This document shows positions 30,673 to 39,672 of a stretch of 49,779 bases of DNA, one piece after another. Origin of the DNA: Mesobacillus persicus (lineage in GTDB: Bacteria > Bacillota > Bacilli > Bacillales > Cytobacillaceae); assembly GCF_900109925.1 (NCBI RefSeq), contig NZ_FOBW01000024.1, forward strand, positions 1-49,779, read 5' to 3'. The position numbers were made by a program, and so were the translations under genes. Under the pieces are notes generated by a model, which saw only the letters and a list, made by a program, of their open reading frames with translations, was not told the DNA's origin and did no database searches. How positions within the stretch are numbered: position 1 is the stretch's first letter; every line of letters starts with the position of its first letter.

Positions 30673-31653
30673 CTAGCTTGTTATAATCTCGAGCTTTTTA
30701 CGTAGTTTTTCCTCGCTATAAATCCAACCTGTGTATGAACTAAGAATGTTTAATTTATTATCCAATTTGACAACGGCTACGAATGGATAATGGCCGTTGC
30801 TTCGATAACGAAGGTCGATGAACCGGACTTCATAATGGTCATCGTAGTCATCCATCTCCCAGCGATAAACCGGGGAGAATGATAAAAATGCGGAAAGATT
30901 ACTATCCTTCTTAGCGGCAGTTAAAACTGCTGTTTGAGGGACAGGAATACGATTAAACTGATCAAGGATATTAACCTCTAGCCTCTTTGACCTTCCAACG
31001 AAAAATTGGTGTTCATTCATGACAGCGATTCGCCATTCGCTGTTTCTCATTGTTGGAGCAATGATAATATCTGTAGCATCAGGAATCATATTTTTTACGA
31101 TGCTTAAAAGCTTGCGTTTATAAATAAATCGATGGATATAGTAGGCGACTATCACTGCGTACATTCCGAGAAAAGTATAACCAGGTGCGGCACCGAATAC
31201 CCAAACGATGATTCCAATTACATGTAAGATAAAGATAAATGGGTCAAATGTATTAATAATCCCTAAAGCAATCCACTTGTTTGAAAAGGGCCTTAAGGCT
31301 TGTGTACCATAGGCGTTAAATATGTCCACGAAAACATGTAGGAAAACAGCCAGTTGAGTCCACATCCATAGGTGAGTTAAATTTACTTCGGGTTGAAATA
31401 GATAAATTGTCCCGACAATAAGCATTGGCCAGAGAATAACTGCTGGTATGGAATGGGTAATTCCTCTGTGATTTCGAATATAAACGGCATTATTCTTAAG
31501 CTTTAATACAGTGTCGATATCTGGAATTTGCGAACCAACAATGGTGGCGATCAAAACACTGGTTGCTGTAACAGAGCTTTCAGTTACGACAGGATCAAGA
31601 GTTGCAATTCCACCTAGTGCCACCCCCATTACAATATGTGTTCCTGTGTCCAA
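30673..31653 (-). CDS. yfhP: Membrane-bound metal-dependent hydrolase (YdjM family, YfhP)
   Basis: 326 residues from TTG 31653, 8 nt after AAGGGGG; the reading frame continues upstream without a better site. It begins MDTGTHIVMGVALGG (first His), continues SQIPDIDTVLKL (Asp pair) and NHRGITHSIPAV (His cluster), with HVFVDIFNAYG in the fourth helix: the YdjM/DUF457 metal site on a multi-helix membrane domain. A soluble C-terminal half of about 130 residues follows. In B. subtilis YfhP is reported to influence expression of neighbouring yfh genes. It is divergent from mutY. Confidence 0.87.
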   Translation of the reverse strand: MDTGTHIVMGVALGGIATLDPVVTESSVTATSVLIATIVGSQIPDIDTVLKLKNNAVYIRNHRGITHSIPAVILWPMLIVGTIYLFQPEVNLTHLWMWTQLAVFLHVFVDIFNAYGTQALRPFSNKWIALGIINTFDPFIFILHVIGIIVWVFGAAPGYTFLGMYAVIVAYYIHRFIYKRKLLSIVKNMIPDATDIIIAPTMRNSEWRIAVMNEHQFFVGRSKRLEVNILDQFNRIPVPQTAVLTAAKKDSNLSAFLSFSPVYRWEMDDYDDHYEVRFIDLRYRSNGHYPFVAVVKLDNKLNILSSYTGWIYSEEKLRKKLEIITS

Positions 31654-31811
31654 GGAAAAAACCCCCTTCAAAGGAAAGTATTTATTCTTATATATCGCTT
31701 GTAACGCTGCAACTTATAGTTTACGTTAATAAGGTTAAAAAAATTTATCTAGCACGTCCATTTATAATATATTCCCTTAAAGATTGAATGTTTAACATGT
31801 GGAGGCCCAAA

Positions 31812-32909
31812 TTGACGAATGAAATTTTAAAAACAATAGAGGAAATGGATAGACAAACCTTTAGAGAAGATTTAATTGGCTGGTTTGAAAATGAAATGCG
31901 AGATTTACCTTGGCGTAAAGACCAAGATCCATATAAAGTGTGGGTTTCTGAAATCATGTTGCAACAAACACGAGTGGATACGGTTATACCTTATTTTACT
32001 AGATTTCTGGATAAATTTCCAACAATTGAAGCGCTTGCGACTGCTGATGAGGACAAGGTACTAAAGGCATGGGAAGGTCTTGGCTATTATTCTCGTGTCC
32101 GTAATCTGCAATCTGCTGTCAAGGAAGTACATGAAAAATATAATGGGAAAGTTCCTGACCAACCAGAAGCCATCTCTTCCCTTAAGGGAGTAGGTCCATA
32201 TACAGCTGGAGCAATCTTAAGCATTGCCTATGGGAAGCCGGAGCCAGCCGTTGACGGGAATGTTATGCGAGTTCTTTCAAGAATTCTGCTAATTTGGGAG
32301 GACATAGCTAAGACATCCTCTCGTAAAACCTTTGAATCCGCAGTAAGAAGCTTGATTTCTCATGAAAATCCTTCTTATTTTAATCAAGCCTTAATGGAGT
32401 TAGGTGCCTTGATTTGTACTCCAACGTCGCCTTCTTGTTTGTTGTGTCCTGTCAGGGAACATTGTCAGGCATTTAATACAGGAATGCAGAATGAGTTACC
32501 AGTTAAGTCTAAAAAGAAAAAGCAACGGTCAGTTGAAATGGTAGCGGTTGTTTTACGTAATGATAAAAATCAATTACTTATTCGGAAGCGTCCTGAAACA
32601 GGGTTACTTGCTAATCTGTGGGAGTTTCCTAATACTGAAGTGGGTCTTGAATTTAGGAGTGAGAAGGAACAATTTGAGGATTATTTCAAGGAGAAATATC
32701 AAGTAGAAGCAACCCTTGATGACATGGTCGGTCGGATAGAGCATGTCTTTTCTCATCTAATCTGGAATATCCATGTATTTACCGGACAGTTGAAAGGGCC
32801 CATTCAAGAAAGTTCAAAACTAAAATTGGTCACCCTTGAAGAAATAGAGCAATACGCATTTCCAGTTTCTCATCAAAAGATACTTAAAGAAGTAGTAGGA
32901 AAAATATAG
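31812..32909 (+). CDS. mutY: A/G-specific adenine glycosylase MutY
   Basis: 365 residues from TTG 31812, 7 nt after GGAGG; an in-frame ATG at 31788 lies before the SD. It removes adenine mispaired with 8-oxoguanine. The HhH glycosylase domain has [10 protein letters not shown] (catalytic Glu47), [14 protein letters not shown] (helix-hairpin-helix) and [11 protein letters not shown] (catalytic Asp). A [4Fe-4S] loop, C-x6-C-x2-C-x5-C in [17 protein letters not shown], follows, then a NUDIX-like C-terminal domain that recognises 8-oxoG (about 235-365). A perfect terminator follows. Confidence 0.95.
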   Translation: MTNEILKTIEEMDRQTFREDLIGWFENEMRDLPWRKDQDPYKVWVSEIMLQQTRVDTVIPYFTRFLDKFPTIEALATADEDKVLKAWEGLGYYSRVRNLQSAVKEVHEKYNGKVPDQPEAISSLKGVGPYTAGAILSIAYGKPEPAVDGNVMRVLSRILLIWEDIAKTSSRKTFESAVRSLISHENPSYFNQALMELGALICTPTSPSCLLCPVREHCQAFNTGMQNELPVKSKKKKQRSVEMVAVVLRNDKNQLLIRKRPETGLLANLWEFPNTEVGLEFRSEKEQFEDYFKEKYQVEATLDDMVGRIEHVFSHLIWNIHVFTGQLKGPIQESSKLKLVTLEEIEQYAFPVSHQKILKEVVGKI

Positions 32910-32918
32910 AAGCCATTT

Positions 32919-32946
32919 AAAGAGGGGAGATTCCCCTCTTTTTTTA
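32919..32946 (+). terminator. Rho-independent terminator of mutY
   Basis: AAAGAGGGGA pairs with TCCCCTCTTT over a minimal loop, followed by a T-run to 32946. Confidence 0.92.
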
Positions 32947-33054
32947 GGATTTTTTTCTCAAGTGTTAGTATTCAGAAAACAGTCATGAGAGAGGATATCT
33001 CGGACCGTGCTTATCGTTAGGTTATAAGGTTTGCCACTTTAGTCTGATAACATA

Positions 33055-33240
33055 AAGGGAAAAATTCCCCTTAATTAGCAGATGGCACTGAAAATAACCT
33101 AAATAGAGGGAGAGATTCCCCTTATTTAAGTCGAAAAACGTGAAAATAGGTAATTTTGCATTGTATAGGGGGAAAAACTCCCCCTATTTACCTCGAAACG
33201 AGCTCTAATTTTCATTTAACGGCAAAATTTCCCCTTATTT
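33055..33240. repeat. Degenerate tandem array of GGGGA...TCCCC palindromic units
   Basis: Four units at 50-60-nt spacing share TTCCCCTTATTT or TCCCCCTATTTA. Three of them are preceded by inverted GGGGA/GGGA arms: 33056-33072, 33106-33122 and 33165-33187 (ATAGGGGG with CCCCCTAT). The fourth ends near 33240. Units 2 and 3 share TCGAAA(A)ACG-like linkers. The array fills most of the 320-base gap between mutY and yfhS. No ORF is present. Confidence 0.65.
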
Positions 33241-33267
33241 TTCTTTAGCTGATACTCAATTAAGGTT

Positions 33268-33492
33268 TTAATCGTAGCTTACTCTTGTTCCATGGGTGTA
33301 ATCTGCCTCATTTCGATGCAGACCACCTCGCCTTTCGATTTCTTGAATGATCTGTCGATGAAGGGATTGTCCTTCGGCGTTTAAATACGGTACGACTTGT
33401 TGCATTGAATGATGGAAGAAGGCGAGCTCACTATCTTTCCAGTCCGTTTTAGACATCATGGTCAATTCTGTCATATCCCTGCCAACGTACAT
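33268..33492 (-). CDS. yfhS: YfhS family small protein
   Basis: 74 residues: MYVGRDMTELTMMSKTDW at the start, AFFHHSMQQVVPYLNAEG in the middle, then LHRQIIQEIERRGG. A small soluble helical protein that I recognise as YfhS from sequence and from its place between mutY and fabL; no function is assigned. AGGAAGAGG lies before ATG. The gene is divergent from fabL. Confidence 0.8.
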   Translation of the reverse strand: MYVGRDMTELTMMSKTDWKDSELAFFHHSMQQVVPYLNAEGQSLHRQIIQEIERRGGLHRNEADYTHGTRVSYD

Positions 33493-33568
33493 ATACCTCT
33501 TCCTTTCTTTTTACTGAACTAAAGGTAGTTTGAGTTCTAATATTGTCTTATATACCTGTAACCGATAA

Positions 33569-34378
<810 letters not shown>

Positions 34379-34477
34379 GTTCCCTTTCAAAGGAATATAA
34401 TCCAATTTATTTTTTTTATTTTTTTAGGATAGTAACTCACCTCCCTGGTTAAATTATTATTCGTGGAGGTGATAATG

Positions 34478-34798
34478 ATGGCAAACAACAGACCAAATCA
34501 AACTCAATCTGGTACAAACATTCAGCAAGTGAGACAACAAAATGCTCAAGCTTCTCAAGGAGCTGGTGCAGGTCAATTTGGCACTGAGTTCGCTAGCGAA
34601 ACGAATGCGCAACAAGTTCGTGAGCAAAACGCTCAGGCTTCACGTGGAAGACAAGCTACTACTTCTGCTGGTCAAGGACAATTTTCTACAGAATTTGGAC
34701 TTGAAAGCCAAACAAATGCACAAGAAGTAAGACGCCAAAACCAGCAAGCTGAAGCTAACAAATCACAGAATGCTGGACAATTCGGACAAAATCAATAA
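34478..34798 (+). CDS. sspE: Gamma-type small acid-soluble spore protein
   Basis: 106 residues from ATG 34478 (GGAGG at 8 nt; ATG 34475 also possible). Composition is dominated by Gln, Asn, Ala, Gly and Ser. It contains repeated blocks QQVRQQNAQAS, QQVREQNAQAS and QEVRRQNQQA, and two GPR protease sites, GTEFASE and STEFGLE. Gamma-SASP is an amino-acid store in spores; it is degraded at germination and does not bind DNA. Size and repeats fit SspE, and the place after fabL is the B. subtilis order. The long T-rich run upstream may hold a sigma-G promoter. Confidence 0.92.
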   Translation: MANNRPNQTQSGTNIQQVRQQNAQASQGAGAGQFGTEFASETNAQQVREQNAQASRGRQATTSAGQGQFSTEFGLESQTNAQEVRRQNQQAEANKSQNAGQFGQNQ

Positions 34799-34813
34799 TC
34801 ACCCATTTACACT

Positions 34814-34847
34814 AGGACACGCTCTCTTTTGGGAGCGTGTCCTTTTT
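34814..34847 (+). terminator. Rho-independent terminator of sspE
   Basis: AGGACACGCTCTC pairs with GGGAGCGTGTCCT over a TTTT loop, followed by TTTT. Confidence 0.93.
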
Positions 34848-34872
34848 GGTTGAAGAAATGATAAAAGTTAGG

Positions 34873-34940
34873 GGTGTGGATAATTGTGCGTTCTCTGCAT
34901 CGAGCTTAAGCGCCTAGCTCCAGGCGCTTGCGCTTTTCTG
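34873..34940 (+). repeat. Dispersed repeat family A, copy 2
   Basis: GGTGTGGATAATTGTG...GCATCGAGC...AGCGCCTAGC...CAGGCGCTTGCGCTTTT. It shares both ends with the copy at 359-456 but lacks the middle about 30 bases. It lies between sspE and ygaB in the same orientation relative to the window. Confidence 0.6.
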
Positions 34941-35043
34941 TTTTCGACAAAGAATCCTACTGGTCAACAGAACTTGTCAAAGGAAGTTTCAATCATATAT
35001 CGAATATCATATGATAGAAAAATAATTACAGGCGGTGGCAGAT

Positions 35044-35298
35044 GTGGAGCAGTTTAATGAATTGGTGTCTATGCAAATGAAAACAATGGATAAGCTTTTA
35101 TACTTACAGTCCGAACTTGAACGCTGCCAGCAAATCGAACAACAGCTCTTCACCTTAAGGCAGAATACTGAGCTTGTAGAAATTCGGGAAGAAATAGATC
35201 GGATGAAAGATGAATTGAGGGATATTCATCGTATCTTTGAGGAGCAAACAGAAGAGGTTATTCGTTCCTATCAAGAAATGAATATCATGATACCGTGA
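35044..35298 (+). CDS. ygaB: YgaB family coiled-coil protein
   Basis: 84 residues, most likely from GTG 35044 (AGGCGG 8 nt upstream; GTG 35035 overlaps the SD). Nearly all alpha-helical with heptad-like charge patterns, e.g. DKLLYLQSELERCQQIEQQL and REEIDRMKDELRDIHRIF, so probably a coiled coil. No enzymatic motif. The conserved place between sspE and ygaC supports YgaB; function unknown. A hairpin terminator follows. Confidence 0.8.
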   Translation: MEQFNELVSMQMKTMDKLLYLQSELERCQQIEQQLFTLRQNTELVEIREEIDRMKDELRDIHRIFEEQTEEVIRSYQEMNIMIP

Positions 35299-35325
35299 TA
35301 AATAGGTAGATTATATGTAATTAAT

Positions 35326-35363
35326 GGGCCTCCTAATTGAAAAACGGTGGCTCTTTTGTTTTA
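35326..35363 (+). terminator. Imperfect terminator after ygaB
   Basis: GGGCCTCC (35326-35333) pairs with GGTGGCTC (35346-35353) with one mismatch and a G-U pair, followed by TTTTGTTTT. Confidence 0.6.
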
Positions 35364-35490
35364 AATTTTTCGCTGAACCGTTATAATAGTAACAAAAAGG
35401 AATTGTTTTGTTGCCTTTTGTCGGTTATTTATCAATACATATAATGATTAGGTTGCAAAAGCTCCAGGAAAGGAAAGTAGGGGAGAAAAT

Positions 35491-36021
35491 ATGGGCGTAC
35501 CCACCGAAGGTGAATCTGTCCAAATACACAGCTATAAACACAGCGGGCACATCCATAGAGTCTGGGATGAAACAACTGTCTTAAAGGGAACACAAAATCT
35601 TGTTATTGGCGGCAATGATCGCACCATTGTAACAGAATCCGATGGAAGAACGTGGATTACGAGAGAACCTGCTATTTGTTATTTCCATTCTCAGCATTGG
35701 TTTAACGTGATCGGGATGATTCGAGAGGATGGTGTGTACTATTACTGCAATCTGAGTTCACCTTTTATTTACGATGAGGAAGCACTAAAATACATTGATT
35801 ATGACCTTGACATTAAGGTGTTCCCTGATATGACGTTTAACTTACTGGATGAAGATGAATACGAACGTCACCGTCAAGAAATGCAGTATCCCGAAGTGAT
35901 TGACAAGATATTAAAGTTTAATGTTGAAAAGCTCATTCGTTGGATTAGGCAGAGAAAAGGGCCGTTTGCACCTGATTTTATTGATATATGGTATGAACGG
36001 TATTTGACTTACAGACGTTGA
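35491..36021 (+). CDS. ygaC: DUF402 nucleoside tri-/diphosphatase (NtdP/YgaC type)
   Basis: 176 residues of the DUF402 fold. It starts [20 protein letters not shown], then [31 protein letters not shown], and the metal-site strand [12 protein letters not shown] followed by [10 protein letters not shown]. The staphylococcal homologue (Ntdp) hydrolyses nucleoside di- and triphosphates. The acidic residues DYDLDIKV and DEDEYERH fit its divalent-metal site. AGTAGGGGAG is 7 nt before ATG. It is followed by a terminator and the ABC transporter gene, as in B. subtilis. Confidence 0.88.
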   Translation: MGVPTEGESVQIHSYKHSGHIHRVWDETTVLKGTQNLVIGGNDRTIVTESDGRTWITREPAICYFHSQHWFNVIGMIREDGVYYYCNLSSPFIYDEEALKYIDYDLDIKVFPDMTFNLLDEDEYERHRQEMQYPEVIDKILKFNVEKLIRWIRQRKGPFAPDFIDIWYERYLTYRR

Positions 36022-36026
36022 TGGAT

Positions 36027-36058
36027 AAAACCTGTTGATTAGCTTTCAACAGGTTTTT
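36027..36058 (+). terminator. Rho-independent terminator of ygaC
   Basis: AAAACCTGTTGA (36027-36038) pairs with TCAACAGGTTTT (36046-36057), then T. Transcripts passing it could feed the next gene, which starts 55 bases later. Confidence 0.85.
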
Positions 36059-36112
36059 AAATGTTATCGTTACAAACACGAACTTTATCGTACTTTTAGG
36101 GGGAATATCTTC

Positions 36113-37861
36113 TTGGGCAGTGTGAACAGATATTTGCAATTTGTAAAACCTTACCGCTGGCAAATCGTTGGAACCGTCATCATAGGAATTTTTAAGTTTA
36201 CTATTCCCCTCCTAATTCCGCTCTTAATTAAATACGTAGTAGATGATGTTGTCCAAAATGATGCGCTAACAAATGCCGATAAATCAGAGCGACTTTTAAC
36301 TGTAATGGGCATCATGATCATCGTTTTTGTTATTTTACGGCCACCGATTGAATATTACAGACAGTACTTTGCTCAATGGACAGCTAGTAAAATTCTATAC
36401 GATATTCGCGATAAATTATTTACCCACCTTCAAAAGCTAAGCTTTAAGTATTATTCGAATACTAGGGCTGGGGAAGTCATTTCAAGGGTCATTAATGATG
36501 TCGAACAGACTAAGACCTTTGTTATTACGGGGCTGATGAACCTGTGGCTTGATGTTGCAACGATTATTATTGCGGTAAGTATTATGTTTACAATGGATGT
36601 TGCTTTGACCTTTGTTTCCTTGGTTTTATTTCCGCTCTATGCCTTTTCCATTCGTTACTTTTTCGGTAATCTTCGAAAGTTAACAAAGGTTCGTTCACAG
36701 GCACTTGCGGAAGTGCAGAGTTATCTCCATGAGCGTGTTGCAGGTATTTCGCTTGTTAAGAGCTTTGCTTTAGAGGACTTTGAGCAAAAACAATTTGATA
36801 AGCAGAATAGTAACTTTTTAGAAAAAGCATTAAACCATACTAGTTGGAATGCGAAGGCATTTGCCGTCGTAAATACAATTACGGATGTGGCACCACTAAT
36901 TGTTATTGGCTTTGCGGGCTATCAGGCAGTAAACGGTGCGATTACGATTGGTACGATGATGGCCTTTATTGCTTATATCGATAAATTATACAATCCACTT
37001 CGAAGATTAGTTAACTCATCTACAACGTTAACGCAATCTATTGCCTCTATGGATCGGGTATTTGAATTTATGGATGAAAAATATGATATTGAAGACGCAC
37101 CAGATGCTGTCGAGCTGAAAAAGGTTAATGGAGATATTAAGTTTGATAACGTTAGCTTTGCGTATGAAGATAACGGAGATACGGTCCTTAAAAAAATCAA
37201 CCTCGAGGTAAAGAGAGGGGAAACCATTGCTCTTGTTGGAATGAGTGGGGGTGGGAAATCTTCGTTTGTCAGTTTGATTCCACGATTTTACGATACTACA
37301 GAAGGAAGAATACTGTTGGATGGGCAGGATATACGCAGATTTAAAACTCATTCCTTACGGGATAAAATCGGAATGGTTCTTCAAGATAATATTTTATTTA
37401 GCGAATCGGTTAAGACAAATATTCTTCTTGGAAATCCAGAGGCTAGCGATGAGGAAGTTTTAGCTGCTGCGAAGGCTGCGAACGCCCATGAATTTATTAC
37501 GGCTCTACCTGAAGGGTATGATACGAAGGTGGGAGAGAGAGGCGTCAAGCTTTCAGGTGGTCAGAGACAGCGTGTAGCCATTGCCCGGGTCTTTTTAAAG
37601 AATCCTCCAATCTTAATTCTTGATGAAGCCACATCTGCTCTTGATTTAGAAAGTGAGCATTTGATACAAGAGGCCTTAGAAAAACTAGCTAAGGATCGGA
37701 CAACCTTTCTTGTTGCTCATCGTCTCTCAACGATAACCCATGCCGACCGAATTGTTTTAATTGAGCACGGTCGAATTGTTGAGGTCGGTTCCCATGAGGA
37801 ATTGATGAAGCTAGAAGGGGGCTACCATAAGTTGTTCCAGGTCCAGCAACTTGAAAACTAG
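36113..37861 (+). CDS. ygaD: ABC exporter, homodimeric MsbA/BmrA-like (YgaD)
   Basis: 582 residues from TTG 36113 (AGGGGG 9 nt upstream); an in-frame ATG at 36035 lies inside the ygaC terminator and is rejected. A six-helix exporter membrane domain (about 1-310), then an ATPase with all canonical elements: Walker [10 protein letters not shown] (about 376), Q-loop VLQDNILF, signature LSGGQRQR (about 480), Walker [12 protein letters not shown] and switch His LVAHRLS. Unlike the 19-22 kb pair, it is catalytically complete alone. Substrate unknown; multidrug or lipid A-like export is the family theme. The next 498 bases to ygaE hold a repeat and two terminators, no gene. Confidence 0.92.
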   Translation: MGSVNRYLQFVKPYRWQIVGTVIIGIFKFTIPLLIPLLIKYVVDDVVQNDALTNADKSERLLTVMGIMIIVFVILRPPIEYYRQYFAQWTASKILYDIRDKLFTHLQKLSFKYYSNTRAGEVISRVINDVEQTKTFVITGLMNLWLDVATIIIAVSIMFTMDVALTFVSLVLFPLYAFSIRYFFGNLRKLTKVRSQALAEVQSYLHERVAGISLVKSFALEDFEQKQFDKQNSNFLEKALNHTSWNAKAFAVVNTITDVAPLIVIGFAGYQAVNGAITIGTMMAFIAYIDKLYNPLRRLVNSSTTLTQSIASMDRVFEFMDEKYDIEDAPDAVELKKVNGDIKFDNVSFAYEDNGDTVLKKINLEVKRGETIALVGMSGGGKSSFVSLIPRFYDTTEGRILLDGQDIRRFKTHSLRDKIGMVLQDNILFSESVKTNILLGNPEASDEEVLAAAKAANAHEFITALPEGYDTKVGERGVKLSGGQRQRVAIARVFLKNPPILILDEATSALDLESEHLIQEALEKLAKDRTTFLVAHRLSTITHADRIVLIEHGRIVEVGSHEELMKLEGGYHKLFQVQQLEN

Positions 37862-37981
37862 TTTTGACTACGGCGTCTACTGTTAGTTAGAGCGAGAATC
37901 ATCACCACAGTATTAGTTTAAAATTAAGGCTTTTTTAACATTTTTTGTTGTTCTTGAATTGATTAATAGGTGAAAATTAGT

Positions 37982-38105
37982 TCGTTCCATTGCGCTCCAA
38001 ACACTTGCTTTCCGCGGGGAGGAAGCTGAGCCTCCTCGGATTCGCCTGTGGGGTCTCAGCCTTTCCTCTACATCCCGCAGGAGTCAAGTGTCTTCCGCTC
38101 CATTC
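37982..38105 (-). repeat. Dispersed repeat family B, short copy (inverted)
   Basis: Read on the minus strand: GGAGCGGAAGACACTTGACT, CCTGCGGGA, TGAGACCCCACAGGCG, CCGAGGAGGCTCAGC, CCCCGCGGAAAGCAAGTGTTT, GGAGCGCAATGG. It matches the flanks and core of the 22618 repeat without its two insertions. The ends are inverted (GGAGCGGAAG...). It is a GC-rich island in AT-rich intergenic DNA. Confidence 0.7.
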
Positions 38106-38164
38106 ACTATAAATATTCAAAAGCAACAATCTTTACGAAAACAGCCAAAATTAAAAAACATGAT

Positions 38165-38194
38165 AAATAGCAAGGGGTTATTCCCTTGCTATTT
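38165..38194. terminator. Strong hairpin with A/T flanks, probable terminator
   Basis: AAATAGCAAGGG pairs perfectly with CCCTTGCTATTT over a GTTATT-type loop. It may terminate ygaD, or a transcript from the minus side. Confidence 0.6.
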
Positions 38195-38260
38195 CGCTAC
38201 AAATCGCACTACAAATCCCCAAAAAGATTATGAACAAACCCCTTATATATCAACAAAAAT

Positions 38261-38297
38261 AGACCTCCAAATTACCATACAATTTGAAGGTCTTTTT
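38261..38297. terminator. Rho-independent terminator between ygaD and ygaE
   Basis: GACCTCCAAATT pairs with AATTTGAAGGTC (one mismatch) over ACCATAC, followed by TTTTT on the plus strand. Confidence 0.8.
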
Positions 38298-38359
38298 GTA
38301 TTACATTTTTAATGTTTGCGATATTAATGGAACCCGTTACTACCACTAGCTGCTGTTTT

Positions 38360-39439
38360 TTAGTCTTGGTTGGGTTCTACGATTACTAGTTCATCACTTT
38401 TGTGGTACGAATGAAAGCTTGTGATTAGTGTATCTAGGTGTTCGATTTGCTCGCCATATTCCATAATTACTGAGACAAGTTGCATCATATGGTAGAGCAC
38501 TTGGTTATCGGATTCGGTGAACTCTTTTTGTTGTGAAAGGAATAGCTCGAAAAGTTCTTTTTTATTTAGGCATTCATGAACCTCGTAAATAGTCGTTTCT
38601 GTCTTAATTTTGCCAATGTACTTAAGCATCACTTGTTCATGATGGTTAATTGCACAGTCTAACTGGTGCTGAATTGCTTCCTGGAAAGTTTCTGGCATAT
38701 GATGAATTTCATTCTCATAGCGGTGAAGTCGTTTCAATGTATCAAGTGCTTTTTTTGTCGTGGTAATCATTTGCCGATAAACAACGAGTTTTCTTGATTT
38801 TGCTAAACTATTTTTTTTAAAATAATCACGTTCTTCCTTATACATCATATAAAGATGTTCTAGCTTCATAATTCCTTCTCGTAGCTTTTCAATATCCGCC
38901 TTTAGCAGCTGATGCTCAGAGGCGTGTCGTGTGCTAATTCTTATCCACTTAGAGATTTCCTCTGTAAGCCCTGCGTTTTTTTGGTAAAGCTTATTTTCAT
39001 ACTTTGGTGGTAAGAAAACAAGGTTAACTATAAATGCAGATATTACACCAATGATAATGGCAGAAAACCGCAGGAGTGCAAACTCAATGAAGTCATCCCC
39101 AGGTGTCACCATAATAGATATCAAAGTAACTAGAGATAGTGAAATGGTACTCTCAAGGTTGAGCTTCAGGTTTAGGGTAATTAGTAGTATTGCAGCCAGA
39201 CCAATAATAATAAAATTGTTACCAAGCATCAATACAAATACTACGGCTATTGCAGCTCCAATGACATTTCCTTGAACTTGTTCCATGACTGAGATGTAGG
39301 ATCGATAAATCGTCGGCTGTACTGCAAAAATAGCAGCAATTCCTGCGAATACAGGAGAGGGGAGTTCCAAGAGATGGGCGAGAAATAATGATAAAATAAT
39401 GGCTATTCCCGTTTTTAAAATGCGGGCTCCGAGTTTCAT
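38360..39439 (-). CDS. ygaE: FUSC/aromatic acid exporter-family membrane protein (YgaE)
   Basis: 359 residues from ATG 39439 (AAGGA about 11 nt upstream); the in-frame extension to 39484 has no better site. It starts MKLGARILKTGIAIILSLFL, followed by about six membrane helices (to residue 160; e.g. PVFAGIAAIFAVQPTIYRS and VIGAAIAVVFVLMLG). A long cytoplasmic helical half with charged repeats follows (about 165-345). This is the ArAE_1/DUF939 family, linked to aromatic-acid or general metabolite efflux; substrate unproven. It lies between ygaD and the glutamate synthase gene on the opposite strand to ygaD. Confidence 0.85.
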   Translation of the reverse strand: MKLGARILKTGIAIILSLFLAHLLELPSPVFAGIAAIFAVQPTIYRSYISVMEQVQGNVIGAAIAVVFVLMLGNNFIIIGLAAILLITLNLKLNLESTISLSLVTLISIMVTPGDDFIEFALLRFSAIIIGVISAFIVNLVFLPPKYENKLYQKNAGLTEEISKWIRISTRHASEHQLLKADIEKLREGIMKLEHLYMMYKEERDYFKKNSLAKSRKLVVYRQMITTTKKALDTLKRLHRYENEIHHMPETFQEAIQHQLDCAINHHEQVMLKYIGKIKTETTIYEVHECLNKKELFELFLSQQKEFTESDNQVLYHMMQLVSVIMEYGEQIEHLDTLITSFHSYHKSDELVIVEPNQD

Positions 39440-39631
39440 GAATAGATAATTCCTTTCTGAGTTCCGGATAAAAGACAAGGACACCTATGAATACTATCCC
39501 CTTTATGTACTCTTTATACGGATTTGTGCAAAGCTAAACAACATTGTACTATACATGTGTTTATTGGGAAGTTCAAGTAAAAATATTATGAAATTTATGG
39601 GAGGGAAAGATTAAATAACTCAAGGAGGAAA

Positions 39632-39668
39632 AAAAGAAAAGCAGTCAGAGACTGCTTTTCTTTTTTAA
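39632..39668. terminator. Terminator after the glutamate synthase gene
   Basis: AAAAGAAAAGCAGTC pairs with GACTGCTTTTCTTTT over an AGA loop, between the stop of the minus-strand gltA and ygaE. Confidence 0.88.
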
Positions 39669-39672
39669 ATAA

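Noticed and set aside
33055-33240. CRISPR array
   Set aside because: Only four degenerate units, repeats are diverged and palindromic, spacers are not unique-length, and there are no cas genes.
36035-36112. N-terminal extension of the YgaD ABC exporter
   Set aside because: It lies within the ygaC terminator hairpin; the TTG at 36113 has a good Shine-Dalgarno and gives family length.
38088-38312. 74-codon plus-strand frame between ygaD and ygaE
   Set aside because: It starts inside the dispersed repeat, runs through two terminator hairpins, has no RBS and shows low-complexity composition.
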